DNA of 64,000 nucleotides. Origin: Prochlorococcus sp. HOT208_60m_813G15. Its GTDB lineage: Bacteria; Cyanobacteriota; Cyanobacteriia; PCC-6307; Cyanobiaceae. The notes below the pieces were generated by a model. It did no database searches and had not been told where the DNA came from. It was given only the letters and a program-made list of their open reading frames with translations. The position numbers were made by a program, and so were the translations under genes. The number at the start of each line of letters is the position of its first letter. The stretch's first letter is position 1. The stretch is taken from contig MWOS01000093.1 of NCBI GenBank assembly GCA_002026165.1, positions 20,948-84,947 on the forward strand, given 5' to 3'. Positions 8,934 to 19,666 of this stretch are shown here, piece by piece.

Positions 8934-9605
8934 TTGTTCATTACCGTTTGCGGACAAAAAGGGGGTGTGGCTAAGACCTGCACAAGTATTCACCTTGCAA
9001 GTGTTTGGCATTCTGAAGGTAAAAAAGTTTGCATAGTGGATGCTGACAAGAATAGATCTGCTTTAGCGTACGCATCAAGAGGCAATCTTCCATTTCCAGT
9101 TTTCCCCGTCAGTTCAGCTGCTAAAGCATCAAGATCATCAGAAATTGTAATTACTGATGGACAGGCTAGCAGTGATCAAGAAGAACTTAAACACTTAGCA
9201 TATGGTTCAGATTTAGTTATCTTACCTACAACTGCAAAAGCAAGATCAGTAGAATTAACTGTTGAACTAGCTAATTTATTAAGCAACTTAAAAGTTAACC
9301 ATGCAGTAGTAATAGTAAAAGTTGATTTTAGACAGCAAAAAGCAGCGCTACAAGCCAAAGCAGCTCTAGAAAATTTTGGTTTGTATGTTTTTAATACATT
9401 TATACCCTTACTTTCAGCATTTGATAAAGCAGAAGCCTCGGGCAATGCTGTATTTGAAGCTGTAGACGATTTAGGTAGATCAGATCCTCGTCGAATGACG
9501 GGCTGGTCTGCTTATTGTTCAATTGCCTCACAAATTCCATGCCTGATTTCGAAGCCCTCATCCGACACCAACAACTTAAACAACCAACTACCAATCAGCG
9601 CTTAA
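8934..9605 (+). CDS. ParA/MinD-family ATPase, orphan (no ParB nearby)
   Basis: The protein has 223 residues from a TTG start. The deviant Walker A loop KGGVAKT is at residues 9-15, with the signature lysine Lys9 present and Ala-Lys replacing the common Gly-Lys. The A' motif VCIVDADKN follows near 33-41, as in ParA partition ATPases. Such proteins position DNA, chemoreceptors or carboxysomes by ATP-driven patterning on the nucleoid. No ParB and no parS-like cluster is evident, which suggests an orphan cargo-positioning role. The start is the first plausible codon before FITVCGQKGG. The last 22 codons overlap the next gene in another frame. Confidence 0.88.
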   Translation: MFITVCGQKGGVAKTCTSIHLASVWHSEGKKVCIVDADKNRSALAYASRGNLPFPVFPVSSAAKASRSSEIVITDGQASSDQEELKHLAYGSDLVILPTTAKARSVELTVELANLLSNLKVNHAVVIVKVDFRQQKAALQAKAALENFGLYVFNTFIPLLSAFDKAEASGNAVFEAVDDLGRSDPRRMTGWSAYCSIASQIPCLISKPSSDTNNLNNQLPISA

Positions 9606-9781
9606 AAGTAGTTGATTCTCCTAATTTTGAAGAAGAAAAAAACGAAGAAACAATAATTAAAGAATCTGGATTATTAGTTAATTTTTTTGGAGGTTTTATA
9701 GGCTCTGTAATTGGAACTTTAACAATACTGTTTCTTTCTATGAATGAATATCTACCATTAGATTTACTAAAACTTAAGTAG
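9539..9781 (+). CDS. Small C-terminally anchored membrane protein overlapping the ParA gene
   Basis: An ATG at 9539, inside the 3' end of the ParA-like gene, opens an 80-residue frame (MPDFEALIRHQQLK...). After an acidic linker (EEEKNEETIIKESG) comes a single hydrophobic span at about 44-67 (GLLVNFFGGFIGSVIG...) and a short tail. A TTG at 9515 in the same frame is an alternative start. The overlap of 67 bases with the upstream gene implies translational coupling, so the protein may be the membrane partner of the ATPase. It overlaps convergent argJ by 8 bases. The family is unknown to me. Confidence 0.7.
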   Translation: MPDFEALIRHQQLKQPTTNQRLKVVDSPNFEEEKNEETIIKESGLLVNFFGGFIGSVIGTLTILFLSMNEYLPLDLLKLK

Positions 9782-11012
9782 TATATTCCGAGTTTATTTC
9801 AACATACTTTTTAGAAAGATCGCACCCCCAAGCTGTGCCTTTCGACTCTCCAGAATTTAGATTAATCATAATTTTTACAATATCATCTACTAAATATCTA
9901 CCTTTCATTCTGGACTTAATATAATCTGTAACTTTTTGTGGATCATATTTATTTAACTTGCCGTTTTCCAAAATCTGAGAGTTTCCTATGTACAAGTCAA
10001 CGTCATTAAAATTAAATTTAACTCCAGAATTGCCTGCAGCAGAAATGATTCGTCCCCAATTCGGATCACAACCATGTATCGCAGTTTTTACTAAGGCAGA
10101 ATTACAAATAGATTTCGCGAGCATAATTGCATCATCTATATTTTTTGCTCCTTGAACCAAAACTTCTAATAAACAATTTGCTCCCTCTCCATCCCTTGCA
10201 ATATTTTTTGCCAGGTTCTGACATACAATATCAATCCCTTGTTGGATAATTGGAAAAAACCTTTTTTCAATTTTCTCTCCTGCATTTATTCCAACAAAAG
10301 AATCATTTGTACTTGTCTCTCCATCAACTGATATTGCATTAAAAGATTTTTTAACCGCGATAGCAATCATTTTATCCCATTCTTCTTTTTGAATACCCGC
10401 ATCACAGGTTAGAAAAGCAAGCATTGTAGCCATGTTGGGGTAAATCATTCCTGAACCTTTTGCAAATCCCGCTATTTTTATTTTTCTACCTTGAATAATC
10501 GTCTCTATTGACACTTTTTTCAAAGTCAAATCAGTAGTTAAAATTGCTTCTGCTGCATTTTGAAAATTATTACCCTTTAAATCACTAACTAAATTCGGTA
10601 AATTTTTTACTAAATCATTTATTTGTATTGGAACACCAATTACACCAGTTGAGCACATTAAAACTGCTTCTTTTTTTATTCCTAAAAGTTCCGCAATCTT
10701 TCCTGTAGCAATTTGAAAATGTTGAATGCCAAGATTTCCTGTACATGCATTTGCTTGACCAGAATTTATTAGTATTGCTCTTGCAAAACCTGAAGTTGTT
10801 TTAATCCTTTCCTCACAAATATCCACACAAGAAGCGCGAACTATTGATTGGGTAAACATCCCACTAAAAATACTTCCTTCTGGAGCTAATATTAGTGCTA
10901 AATCTTTTTTTTTAGAAGCTTTTAAACCAGCAGATATTCCAGCAAAAAGAAACCCCTCTGGTATTACCTTACTGTCATCAACAAACGACCAATTGGAATC
11001 TAACTGGTTCAA
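9774..11012 (-). CDS. argJ: Bifunctional ornithine acetyltransferase / N-acetylglutamate synthase
   Basis: ArgJ moves acetyl groups from N-acetylornithine to glutamate in the cyclic arginine pathway. The 412-residue precursor has the self-cleavage site in YPNMATML, with Thr196 expected to become the N-terminal nucleophile of the beta chain. STGVIG (121-126) matches the conserved oxyanion-hole region. The presence of argJ together with argH in this window fits the usual cyanobacterial arginine route. The length is normal. Confidence 0.96.
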   Translation of the reverse strand: MNQLDSNWSFVDDSKVIPEGFLFAGISAGLKASKKKDLALILAPEGSIFSGMFTQSIVRASCVDICEERIKTTSGFARAILINSGQANACTGNLGIQHFQIATGKIAELLGIKKEAVLMCSTGVIGVPIQINDLVKNLPNLVSDLKGNNFQNAAEAILTTDLTLKKVSIETIIQGRKIKIAGFAKGSGMIYPNMATMLAFLTCDAGIQKEEWDKMIAIAVKKSFNAISVDGETSTNDSFVGINAGEKIEKRFFPIIQQGIDIVCQNLAKNIARDGEGANCLLEVLVQGAKNIDDAIMLAKSICNSALVKTAIHGCDPNWGRIISAAGNSGVKFNFNDVDLYIGNSQILENGKLNKYDPQKVTDYIKSRMKGRYLVDDIVKIMINLNSGESKGTAWGCDLSKKYVEINSEYTT

Positions 11013-11088
11013 ACTTTTTGGTATTTTAATTCATACTAACTACTCTTTAATACTAAAGAAACTAAGTAATTAGATTATTATTATTTAT

Positions 11089-11706
11089 ATGGATATTCTT
11101 CAAAAATCAAAAAACAACCAAAGAAGGATTGGTTTAACAGGAGGTATTGCAAGTGGGAAGACAACTATAACTAATTACATTAGAAAACATAAAAACATAC
11201 CAATTTTAGATGCAGATCATTTTTCAAGAGAATTAATCAAACCAAACACATATGGATATAAGAAAATTTTAGATTATTTTGGAAATAAAATTATTGATAA
11301 TAAGAGCAATTCAGAAAGGAAAATAAACAGAAAACTTTTAAGGAACATTATTTTTAAACATTCAGAAAGCAAGGAATGGATTGAAAAACTGCTTCACCCT
11401 TTAATTAAAGAAAGAATGATAGAAGAATGCAGTCAATACACAAATAATCAAACTATAGTATTGGTTATTCCATTATTGTTTGAAGCAAAATTTGAAGATA
11501 TTTGCACTGAAATATGGTTAGTTAAATGTCCTAAAGAACTACAAAAAAACAGACTTATCACAAGAGATAAAATTAGCGAAAAAGAAGCATATGAATTAAT
11601 AAATTTTCAATTAAGTTTTGAAGAAAAAAGAAAATTTTCAGATATTATTTTAGATAATTCGGGTGATCAAAATAAATGGATCAATAAGATAAAAGAGCTT
11701 CTTTAA
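11089..11706 (+). CDS. coaE: Dephospho-CoA kinase
   Basis: CoaE phosphorylates the 3' hydroxyl of dephospho-CoA in the last step of coenzyme A synthesis. The P-loop GLTGGIASGKTT is at residues 15-26. The DADHFSRELI segment just after it and a lid region with LITRDKISEKEA are typical. The 205-residue length is normal. The gene ends three bases before the convergent gatB stop. Confidence 0.96.
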   Translation: MDILQKSKNNQRRIGLTGGIASGKTTITNYIRKHKNIPILDADHFSRELIKPNTYGYKKILDYFGNKIIDNKSNSERKINRKLLRNIIFKHSESKEWIEKLLHPLIKERMIEECSQYTNNQTIVLVIPLLFEAKFEDICTEIWLVKCPKELQKNRLITRDKISEKEAYELINFQLSFEEKRKFSDIILDNSGDQNKWINKIKELL

Positions 11707-11709
11707 GCT

Positions 11710-13182
11710 TTAGCTATTCAATTTTTCCATAAGAAGTTTATTTGCAAGTTTCGGGTCAGCTTTACCTTTGGTTCTTTTCATAAGTTGACCAACAAAAAAA
11801 CCAAGTAACTTAGTTTTGCCATTTTTAAATGCTAGAACTTCATTTGGATGTTCATTTATAAGTTCATCAATTATTGGTAAAATACTTGAAGAATCAGATA
11901 TCATTGCCAACCCTTTTTCTTCAACTAATTCTTTCGGAGAAATATTTTTTTGAATGAGTTCAGATAAAATTTCTTTTGCAATTTTTCCACTAATTATATT
12001 TTTTGAAATCATGCTAATCATTTCAGCAAGATTTTCAGGACTAAGCTTTAATTCTCTAAAACTTAGCTTGTTTGATTTTAAATAGCCTACAATATCACTT
12101 GTTACCCAATTTGAAGCTAGTTTGGCATCTGCACCATTTGCTACTGTTTCTTCAAAAAAGTTTGCCATGCTTATTTCATCAGAAATTACCCTTGCATCAT
12201 ATGCAGACAACCCAAATTTACTTACATATTTATTTCTCTTCTTTGAAGGTAATTCTGGTAGTTCATTAAACCATATTTCTTGTTGGGCTTTTGTTATTTC
12301 AATTGGACCTAAGTCAGGATCGGGAAAATATCTATAGTCACTGCTGCCTTCTTTTAATCGCATACTTTTCGTTAATTGCTTAGCTTCATCCCATAACCTT
12401 GTTTCTTGGAAAATTTTTCCTCCATTTTCATAAACTTCTATTTGTCTGGCTATTTCATAATCACAAGCTTTTTGAATTGCAGAAAATGAATTCATATTTT
12501 TTATTTCCACTTTGGTACCAAAAGGAGCATTAGGTCCTTTTCTAACTGAAATATTAACATCACAGCGTAATGAACCCTCTTGCATATTTCCGTCTGATAC
12601 TCCTAGATATCTGACTGTTCTTCTAATCTCTGAAGCATATTCAGATGCCTCTTTACCTGATCTAATATCTGGTTTACTTACAATCTCACAAAGTGCTATT
12701 CCAGCACGATTGTAATCAACTAAAGAATACTTAGAGCCAGCTAATCTATCACTTCCTGAATGGACTAGTTTTCCGGCATCCTCTTCCATATGTAGCCTTT
12801 CAATACCAATTTTTTTGATATAAGGTTCTTTGTCCTTTTCAATTATTTCAACCTCTAACCAGCCATTTTCAGCTAGTGGCTCGTCAAATTGTGAAATTTG
12901 ATAATTTTTAGGCAGATCAGGATAAAAATATTGTTTTCTATCAAATTTACAATGTTCTGCAACTTTTAAATTTAATGCTAATGAAGTTTTTACAGCATAC
13001 TCAAGAACAGTCTCATTCAAAACTGGAAGAGTTCCTGGTAACCCACAAACTACAGGATCTATATGCGTATTAGGTGCATCACCAAAAGCTGTTGACGAAG
13101 ATGTGAATATTTTACTTTTCGTATTAAGCTGTACATGAGTTTCCAAACCAATCACAGCTTCCCAAGATTCCAAATTGTTCAT
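11710..13182 (-). CDS. gatB: Aspartyl/glutamyl-tRNA(Asn/Gln) amidotransferase subunit B
   Basis: GatB is the tRNA-binding and kinase-like subunit of GatCAB, which converts Glu-tRNA(Gln) (and Asp-tRNA(Asn) where needed) to the amidated forms. The 490-residue product begins MNNLESWEAVIGLETHVQL and contains the family signature around YFYPDLPKNYQISQFDEPL. It ends in a GatB/YqeY-like helical tail (KGKADPKLANKLLMEKL). The frame stays open for 19 more codons upstream, but the conserved N-terminus fixes the start at ATG 13182. gatA and gatC are not in the window. Confidence 0.95.
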   Translation of the reverse strand: MNNLESWEAVIGLETHVQLNTKSKIFTSSSTAFGDAPNTHIDPVVCGLPGTLPVLNETVLEYAVKTSLALNLKVAEHCKFDRKQYFYPDLPKNYQISQFDEPLAENGWLEVEIIEKDKEPYIKKIGIERLHMEEDAGKLVHSGSDRLAGSKYSLVDYNRAGIALCEIVSKPDIRSGKEASEYASEIRRTVRYLGVSDGNMQEGSLRCDVNISVRKGPNAPFGTKVEIKNMNSFSAIQKACDYEIARQIEVYENGGKIFQETRLWDEAKQLTKSMRLKEGSSDYRYFPDPDLGPIEITKAQQEIWFNELPELPSKKRNKYVSKFGLSAYDARVISDEISMANFFEETVANGADAKLASNWVTSDIVGYLKSNKLSFRELKLSPENLAEMISMISKNIISGKIAKEILSELIQKNISPKELVEEKGLAMISDSSSILPIIDELINEHPNEVLAFKNGKTKLLGFFVGQLMKRTKGKADPKLANKLLMEKLNS

Positions 13183-13261
13183 TATCAAAAGTCTCTTTAT
13201 TAATATTATTGGATATAGAGGAAAAGAGGACAAAAACACAAATAAAAATATTAATTTTTAA

Positions 13262-14371
13262 ATGGCACAAGAAACCAAAAATTCAATATTAATCATTGGC
13301 GGTGGACTTTTAGGTTTATCTATTGCATATGAATTTTCTAGAAATAACTTCAAAGTTTTAGTTTTAAGTAAAAACAGAAATGAATCAGCTGGATTTGTTG
13401 CTGCAGGAATGTTAGCTACTCATGCTGAAGGGCTCGAAGATGAATTACTAAGATTTGGCCAAGAAAGTCAAAATCTAATTCCAAAGTGGATAAAAAATAT
13501 TGAACAAGATAGTAATATTAAGTGCGGTTTAAAAAAATGTGGCATAGTAGTTCCTTTTAAAAACAAAGAAGATCTTGAAAAGTTTCCCACTTATGAATAT
13601 GGAAAATATTTAAATCACAAAGATCTTCAAACAGAAATTAATGGAATGAATTCTATTTGGAAACATGGTTTACTTTTTGAACAAGATGGTCAAATAGATA
13701 ACCGAAGAAGACTGATGCGTGCTCTTGAGAGAGCATGCTCCTTGCATGGAGTCGAATTTCAAGAGGGATCAGAAGTAGAGGATTTGACATTCGAAAAAAA
13801 CAAAATTACAGGTGTAACTGTTTTATGTGCCACTGGGGAAATAAAAAAAATTAACTGCGAAAAAGCAATTATATGCAGCGGTGCTTGGAGTAAAAAAATT
13901 TTTAATAAGATTCCAGTCTTTCCTGTAAAAGGACAAATGCTATCAATACAAGGTCCAACAAATTTTTTGAAAAGAGTTATTTTTGGTCCAAAAACTTATC
14001 TAGTTCCCCGTGATGATGGACTTATTATAGTTGGAGCGACAGTTGAAAAAGATTCAAAATTTAATCAGGGTAATACTCCTAATGGAATAAAACAACTGCA
14101 AGAAGGCATTCGCTACTTATTACCAGAAGCAATTAATTGGCCACAAATGGAACATTGGTGGGGTTTTAGACCTTGCACACCAGATCTAAAACCAATAATT
14201 GGAAAATCAAAAATTAAAAATCTTTATATAGCTACAGGACATTACAGAAATGGAGTTTTATTTTCTGCAATAACAAGTGATCTTCTTTTGAAAATAGTTC
14301 AAAATAAAAATCTCAAAGAAATAGAGAAAAGCTTTTTAGAAAAATTTAGTTTAGATAGATTTGCAATTTAA
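13262..14371 (+). CDS. thiO: Glycine oxidase-like FAD enzyme (thiamine synthesis)
   Basis: The 369-residue FAD-dependent amine oxidase has the dinucleotide-binding GGGLLGLSIAYE at about 13-24 and the DAO-family segment TPDLKPIIGKS near the C-terminus, followed by ATGHYRNGVL. In cyanobacteria this group supplies dehydroglycine for the thiazole ring of thiamine. A thiL gene elsewhere in the window supports a complete thiamine route, but other amino acids could be substrates. It is divergent from gatB with a 79-base gap. Confidence 0.85.
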   Translation: MAQETKNSILIIGGGLLGLSIAYEFSRNNFKVLVLSKNRNESAGFVAAGMLATHAEGLEDELLRFGQESQNLIPKWIKNIEQDSNIKCGLKKCGIVVPFKNKEDLEKFPTYEYGKYLNHKDLQTEINGMNSIWKHGLLFEQDGQIDNRRRLMRALERACSLHGVEFQEGSEVEDLTFEKNKITGVTVLCATGEIKKINCEKAIICSGAWSKKIFNKIPVFPVKGQMLSIQGPTNFLKRVIFGPKTYLVPRDDGLIIVGATVEKDSKFNQGNTPNGIKQLQEGIRYLLPEAINWPQMEHWWGFRPCTPDLKPIIGKSKIKNLYIATGHYRNGVLFSAITSDLLLKIVQNKNLKEIEKSFLEKFSLDRFAI

Positions 14372-14374
14372 ATT

Positions 14375-14833
14375 TTAATTTTCAGATCGCCATTTCGAAT
14401 CAGAAGTTTCCCACTCACATAATTCCTCTTCGTTAAACCATAGATCAATTTCAAATTTTGCTGTATCTTCTCCATCAGAACCATGAATAATATTCCTCCC
14501 AATATCAATAGCTAAATCACCTCTAATTGTTCCAGGCTCTGCTTCCAGAGGTTTTGTTGCACCTATAAGTTTTCTAGCACTCAAAATAACTCCTTCGCCT
14601 TCCCACACCATTGCTACAACAGGACCACTTGAAATAAAGTCTACTAAATCACCAAAAAAGGGTCGTTCTCTATGTACTCCATAATGATTTTGAGCAAGTT
14701 CTTTTGAAGGAATTAATTGCTTTAATCCAACCAATTTAAATCCTTTTTTTTCAAATCTGCCAATAATCTCAGAAACATATCCTCTTTGAACTCCATCTGG
14801 TTTAATTGCAATAAAGGTTCTCTCTTTAGTCAT
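14375..14833 (-). CDS. ndk: Nucleoside diphosphate kinase
   Basis: Ndk balances nucleoside triphosphates by phosphate transfer through a histidine. The active-site His117 lies in NIIHGSDG, and the N-terminal [15 protein letters not shown] is standard. The 152-residue length is normal for bacteria. The gene is convergent with thiO, with three bases between the stops. Confidence 0.97.
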   Translation of the reverse strand: MTKERTFIAIKPDGVQRGYVSEIIGRFEKKGFKLVGLKQLIPSKELAQNHYGVHRERPFFGDLVDFISSGPVVAMVWEGEGVILSARKLIGATKPLEAEPGTIRGDLAIDIGRNIIHGSDGEDTAKFEIDLWFNEEELCEWETSDSKWRSEN

Positions 14834-14955
14834 TTAGTTAATAATCACTCTATGTATATTCAACTTTTGGGTGGTAACTTGGCAAGTAATCATTAAAATA
14901 AAAGATATTGTTTTAAGTTATTTTCAAAAACATTTATTAATCACTAAGACATAAA

Positions 14956-16902
14956 TTGACCAATTTTGAGCCGAAAAAATTTAAGAATATTTGGACTATT
15001 GAAGATAGTATTTCGACTTATAACATAGACAAATGGGGAGATAAATATTTTTCTATAAATTCCAAAGGAAATATATCAGTAACTAAAGATATAAAATCTG
15101 AAAACAAGATTGATCTTTTTAAGCTTGTCAAAGAACTGAAGAGTAGAGAAATAAATCCTCCATTAATCATAAGATTTAATGATATCTTGAAAGATCGAAT
15201 AAATGCATTACATGACTCTTTTTTAAAAGCAATAAAAACCTATAAATATAAGAACATTTATCAAGGCGTTTTTCCTGTCAAATGTAATCAACAGAAAAAT
15301 GTCCTAGAAAAGATAATAGAGTTTGGTAGCCAATGGAATTTTGGTTTAGAAGTAGGAAGTAAATCAGAACTATTAATTGGCCTTGCACTTCTTGAAAACC
15401 AAAATTCATTATTAATATGCAACGGATATAAAGATAAAAAATATATTGAGATTGCAACTTTGGCCAGAAAACTCGGCAAAAATCCAATAATAGTTATTGA
15501 ACAACGAGACGAGGTAAAAAGAATTATTCAAGCAGTTCAAGAACTTAACGCGACTCCATTGATAGGAATTAGAGCAAAGTTATCAAGTAAAAGTAGTGGT
15601 AGGTGGGGTAAATCTATTGGAGATAATTCCAAATTTGGATTATCAATCCCAGAAATTATGTTGACTATAAAAGAACTAAAAGAAGCAAATCTTATCAACG
15701 AAATGAAATTGCTCCATTTTCATATAGGCAGTCAAATAAGTGATATTGCTGTGATCAAAGACGCATTACAAGAAGCGAGTCAAATATATGTTGAACTATG
15801 CAAACTAGGAGCCCCAATGCAATATATCGACGTTGGGGGTGGATTAGGAATAGATTTTGATGGAACTAAAACCTCCTCCAACACTTCTACTAATTATTCT
15901 CTCCAAAATTATGCTAACGATGTAATTGCAACTATTAAGGATTCATGTGAATTAAATAATATCAAGCATCCAACCATAATCTCAGAAAGTGGAAGAGCAA
16001 TAATTAGTCATTGTTCAGTTTTAATTTTTAATGTCTTAGGAACAAGTCATGTCAGTTCCAAACTACAAATTTTTGATAAAAAAAATCAACAATTAATAAT
16101 TTCAAATTTACTTGATACTTTCTATGAATTAAAAAAACTTAAAAATAAAAAAATAAATTTATCTCAAATAATTGAACTATGGAATGATGCAAAAAAGTTT
16201 AAAGAAGATTGCTTAGTCGCCTTTAGATTAGGATTTTTAAGCTTGGCAGAAAGAGCTTATGCCGAAGAACTTACTTGGGCTTGTGCAAAAGAAATTTCTA
16301 ATAACCTGAATAATGATGAAATCAATCACCCTGATTTATCTGAAATTACAGAAACTCTTGCATCAACTTATTATGCAAATTTATCTATCTTTAAATCTAT
16401 TCCTGATAGCTGGGCAATAAATCAGATTTTTCCAATAGTACCAATACATAGGCACTTAGAGGAGCCGTTCTGCAAAGGCAACTTTGCAGATTTAACTTGT
16501 GATTCAGATGGGAAACTAAATAATTTTATTGATGATGGAAAAATTAAATCACTACTAAATTTGCATAAGCCAGAAGAAGATAAAGATTACCTAATTGGAA
16601 TTTTTATGACTGGAGCCTATCAAGAAGCATTAGGAAACTTGCACAATTTATTTGGCAATACCAACGTTGTTCATATAGACATAAATCAAGATAATTCATA
16701 TAAGGTCAGAAATATTATTAAAGAGGACAGTAAATCTGAAATATTACAATTATTAGATTACAGTTCAGCTTCTTTGGTTGAATCTATAAGAATTAATACT
16801 GAATCAGCAATTGATCAAAAAAAATTAACTATTGAAGAAGCAAGGAAATTAATGGATCAAATCGAAATTAGTCTCAGAAAAAGTAGTTATTTATCAGAAT
16901 GA
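14956..16902 (+). CDS. speA: Biosynthetic arginine decarboxylase
   Basis: SpeA makes agmatine from arginine for polyamine synthesis with PLP. The 648-residue length is typical. The PLP-binding lysine is Lys109 in [11 protein letters not shown]. The glycine-rich phosphate loop [13 protein letters not shown] follows, and [15 protein letters not shown] is in the C-terminal part. The start is a TTG chosen because it gives the usual N-terminus MTNFEPKK. The 3' end overlaps the convergent alaS by 16 bases. Confidence 0.95.
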   Translation: MTNFEPKKFKNIWTIEDSISTYNIDKWGDKYFSINSKGNISVTKDIKSENKIDLFKLVKELKSREINPPLIIRFNDILKDRINALHDSFLKAIKTYKYKNIYQGVFPVKCNQQKNVLEKIIEFGSQWNFGLEVGSKSELLIGLALLENQNSLLICNGYKDKKYIEIATLARKLGKNPIIVIEQRDEVKRIIQAVQELNATPLIGIRAKLSSKSSGRWGKSIGDNSKFGLSIPEIMLTIKELKEANLINEMKLLHFHIGSQISDIAVIKDALQEASQIYVELCKLGAPMQYIDVGGGLGIDFDGTKTSSNTSTNYSLQNYANDVIATIKDSCELNNIKHPTIISESGRAIISHCSVLIFNVLGTSHVSSKLQIFDKKNQQLIISNLLDTFYELKKLKNKKINLSQIIELWNDAKKFKEDCLVAFRLGFLSLAERAYAEELTWACAKEISNNLNNDEINHPDLSEITETLASTYYANLSIFKSIPDSWAINQIFPIVPIHRHLEEPFCKGNFADLTCDSDGKLNNFIDDGKIKSLLNLHKPEEDKDYLIGIFMTGAYQEALGNLHNLFGNTNVVHIDINQDNSYKVRNIIKEDSKSEILQLLDYSSASLVESIRINTESAIDQKKLTIEEARKLMDQIEISLRKSSYLSE

Positions 16903-19547
16903 TTAGCTAATGTTTTTTGCAAATAATTTTTAGCATAATCTAAAGCATCACTTAACTTATCAATATCCTTAGCACCTGCTTGAGCAAAGTTAGGCTTTCC
17001 TCCTCCACCTCCTGAACAAATTCTTGCAATCTCATTAATTAATTTACCTGCATGCAATCCTATTTTTACTACATTATCACCTAAAGAAACTACAAATAAC
17101 AACTTTCTATTTTCTGGATTTGGTATTCCCCCAAGAATCACTATTGCTTTATTTCCTAAATGAGAAGTTAAATTAAGTGCTGCAGATTGCAAAGAATTCC
17201 CATCTAAGCCATCAATCTGATTTACTAAAATTGAAAAAGAATTTACTATTTCTGCGGATGATTTTATAGAAGAGTATTTAAAATATGCAATTTCATCTTT
17301 CATTTTTTGTATCTCTTTATTCTTATTAATAAGCTCTGCTTGCAAATTATTAACCCTTTCAAAAAGTTGATTAGGATTTGCTTTTAACAAATCACTTAGT
17401 TGGTTTACTAATGCATTTCTATCACTGAAATAGTCTAATGCTGATTGGCCTGATAATGCTTCGATTCTTCTGACTCCAGCTGAGATTCCTTCCTCACTAA
17501 TTATTTTGAAAGAACCTAATTCGGATGTAGTTTGAACATGTGTGCCACCACAAAGTTCCATTGAAACTCCTGGTACATTAACGACGCGCACTTCATCATC
17601 ATATTTTTCTCCAAACATGGCGACTGCGCCCTTTTCAAGAGCCTCACTCTTAGACATATTTTTTATTTCTAGGGCATGATTTTCCATAATCCAAGAGTTA
17701 ACTAAAGTCTCAATCTTAGAAATTTGATCTCTAGAAATAGGATTAGAGGAATTAAAGTCAAATCGTAATTTATTAAAGGCTACTAATGAACCTTTCTGTC
17801 CAACACTTTCATTAATAACTGATTTAAGTGCAGATTGTAATAAATGAGTAGCTGTATGATTTGCAGCAGCCTTAGCTCTATTAGAGGAGCTAACATTAGT
17901 CTTAACTTTTTGTCCAATAGTTAATTTTCCTTTTTTGATCGTTCCATAATGTAAAAAAACATTTTTCTTTCGCATGACATTATCAACCAAGACCTCAACA
18001 TCGTTTGAAAATATCGTTCCAATATCACCAACTTGCCCGCCAGATTCTCCATAAAAAGTTGTCTGATCAAGAACAATTAAAACTTTCTGACCTTCAGTTG
18101 CTTCCTTAACTAATGTTGAATCCAAGAATATACCCTTTATTTCAGCTTCCGAAAGGAGTGACTTATAACCATTAAAAACAGTTTTGTTAAAAAGATCTAT
18201 TTCTCGCTCTAATGATCCCTCTAATGTCAAATCAATATTACTTGAAGCAGCTTTAGCTCTCTCTTTTTGTACATTCATTTCTTCTTCAAAACCCTTTACA
18301 TCTACACTGATACTATGTTCTTCAGCAATTTCTACAGTAAGTTCTAGAGGAAATCCATAAGTATCATAAAGTTCAAAAGCTTTAAAACCAGAAATTAATT
18401 TCTGCCCTGAAGAAATTAACTCATCTAGCAATTTCTCTCCTCTTTCAAGAGTTTCTCTAAATCTTATTTCTTCAATTTTTATCTCATTCAAAATTAAATC
18501 ATTATTATTTTTTAAATCAGGGTAATTATTTTGCATTAAGTTAATTCCGACAGTAGCAATATGAGGTAAAAATTCATTTGTTATACCTAATAATCTGCCA
18601 TGTCTGACCATTCTTCTAATAAGCCTTCTTAATATATATCCCCTACCGAGATTACTTGCTGATACTCCATCAGAAATTAAATGAATAACAGCTCTTGTAT
18701 GATCACCAATGATTTTTAAAGAAATTTTGTTTTTATCATCTGAAGAAAAATAATCAATATTTGCAATCTCACAAATTTTTTGAATAATAGGAAAAATTAA
18801 ATCTGTCTCATAATTATTTTGCTTTTTTTGTAGTATTTGAGCCATTCTTTCAAGACCCATTCCTGTATCAATATTTTTAAATTTTAAATCTGTCAATTTT
18901 CCATTAGGATCACGATTATATTGCATAAAAACAAGATTATAAAATTCAATAAAACGATCTCCATCTTCTAAATCAATATTCTGCAGACCCTTTTCAGGAT
19001 GAAAATCATAATAAAGTTCTGAACAAGGTCCACATGGACCTGTTTTGCCAGATGACCAAAAATTATCTTCCTCACCTAGTTTGACTATCCTATCTGGATG
19101 AATACCAATTTCATCTCTCCAAATTTTTGCAGACTCTTCGTCTTCGTGAAAAACACTCACAATTATATTTTCAACAGAAAGTTGATAAATATTAGTAACT
19201 AATTCCCAAGCCCATTGAATAGCCTCTCGTTTAAAATAATCTCCAAAAGAGAAATTACCAAGCATTTCAAAAAAAGTGTGGTGTCTAGCTGTAACTCCAA
19301 CGTTTTCTATATCGTTTGTTCTGATGCACTTTTGGCTAGATGTAGCCCTTTTTGATGGTCTTTCTTTTAAACCTAAAAAAACTGGTTTAAAAGGTAGCAT
19401 TCCAGCAATTGTGAGCATAACCGTAGGGTCATCTGGAATCAAAGATGCACTTGGAATGATTTTATGTAATTTTTCACTGTAAAATTTTAAAAAAGCATTT
19501 CTTATCTCATCTCCAGTAACTAATTTTTTAATTAATTGAGATGTCAT
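16887..19547 (-). CDS. alaS: Alanyl-tRNA synthetase
   Basis: The 886-residue enzyme has the class II catalytic core at the N-terminus ([18 protein letters not shown], then [18 protein letters not shown]). The editing domain carries the zinc-site pair HTATHLL and CGGTHV. The C-Ala domain ends with [16 protein letters not shown]. All key parts are present. It is divergent from flv3 across a 119-base gap that should hold both promoters. Confidence 0.97.
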   Translation of the reverse strand: MTSQLIKKLVTGDEIRNAFLKFYSEKLHKIIPSASLIPDDPTVMLTIAGMLPFKPVFLGLKERPSKRATSSQKCIRTNDIENVGVTARHHTFFEMLGNFSFGDYFKREAIQWAWELVTNIYQLSVENIIVSVFHEDEESAKIWRDEIGIHPDRIVKLGEEDNFWSSGKTGPCGPCSELYYDFHPEKGLQNIDLEDGDRFIEFYNLVFMQYNRDPNGKLTDLKFKNIDTGMGLERMAQILQKKQNNYETDLIFPIIQKICEIANIDYFSSDDKNKISLKIIGDHTRAVIHLISDGVSASNLGRGYILRRLIRRMVRHGRLLGITNEFLPHIATVGINLMQNNYPDLKNNNDLILNEIKIEEIRFRETLERGEKLLDELISSGQKLISGFKAFELYDTYGFPLELTVEIAEEHSISVDVKGFEEEMNVQKERAKAASSNIDLTLEGSLEREIDLFNKTVFNGYKSLLSEAEIKGIFLDSTLVKEATEGQKVLIVLDQTTFYGESGGQVGDIGTIFSNDVEVLVDNVMRKKNVFLHYGTIKKGKLTIGQKVKTNVSSSNRAKAAANHTATHLLQSALKSVINESVGQKGSLVAFNKLRFDFNSSNPISRDQISKIETLVNSWIMENHALEIKNMSKSEALEKGAVAMFGEKYDDEVRVVNVPGVSMELCGGTHVQTTSELGSFKIISEEGISAGVRRIEALSGQSALDYFSDRNALVNQLSDLLKANPNQLFERVNNLQAELINKNKEIQKMKDEIAYFKYSSIKSSAEIVNSFSILVNQIDGLDGNSLQSAALNLTSHLGNKAIVILGGIPNPENRKLLFVVSLGDNVVKIGLHAGKLINEIARICSGGGGGKPNFAQAGAKDIDKLSDALDYAKNYLQKTLANHSDK

Positions 19548-19666
19548 TTATCCAGAATAAAAAGATTAAAAATTAAAGAAAAGCGTAATTTCGGTTATTT
19601 CGCAAAGATAATCACGCGAATTTATATTCTATATAACTAAAGTTAATTTATAAAGCTAATTATTCT

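Noticed and set aside
9515..9781. TTG start for the small membrane protein after ParA
   Set aside because: It would add eight residues with no supporting signal, while an ATG at 9539 begins a sensible N-terminus.
11710..13239. Longer gatB reading with 19 extra N-terminal residues
   Set aside because: The extra part is hydrophobic and not part of the family. MNNLESWEAVIGLE at 13182 is the standard start.
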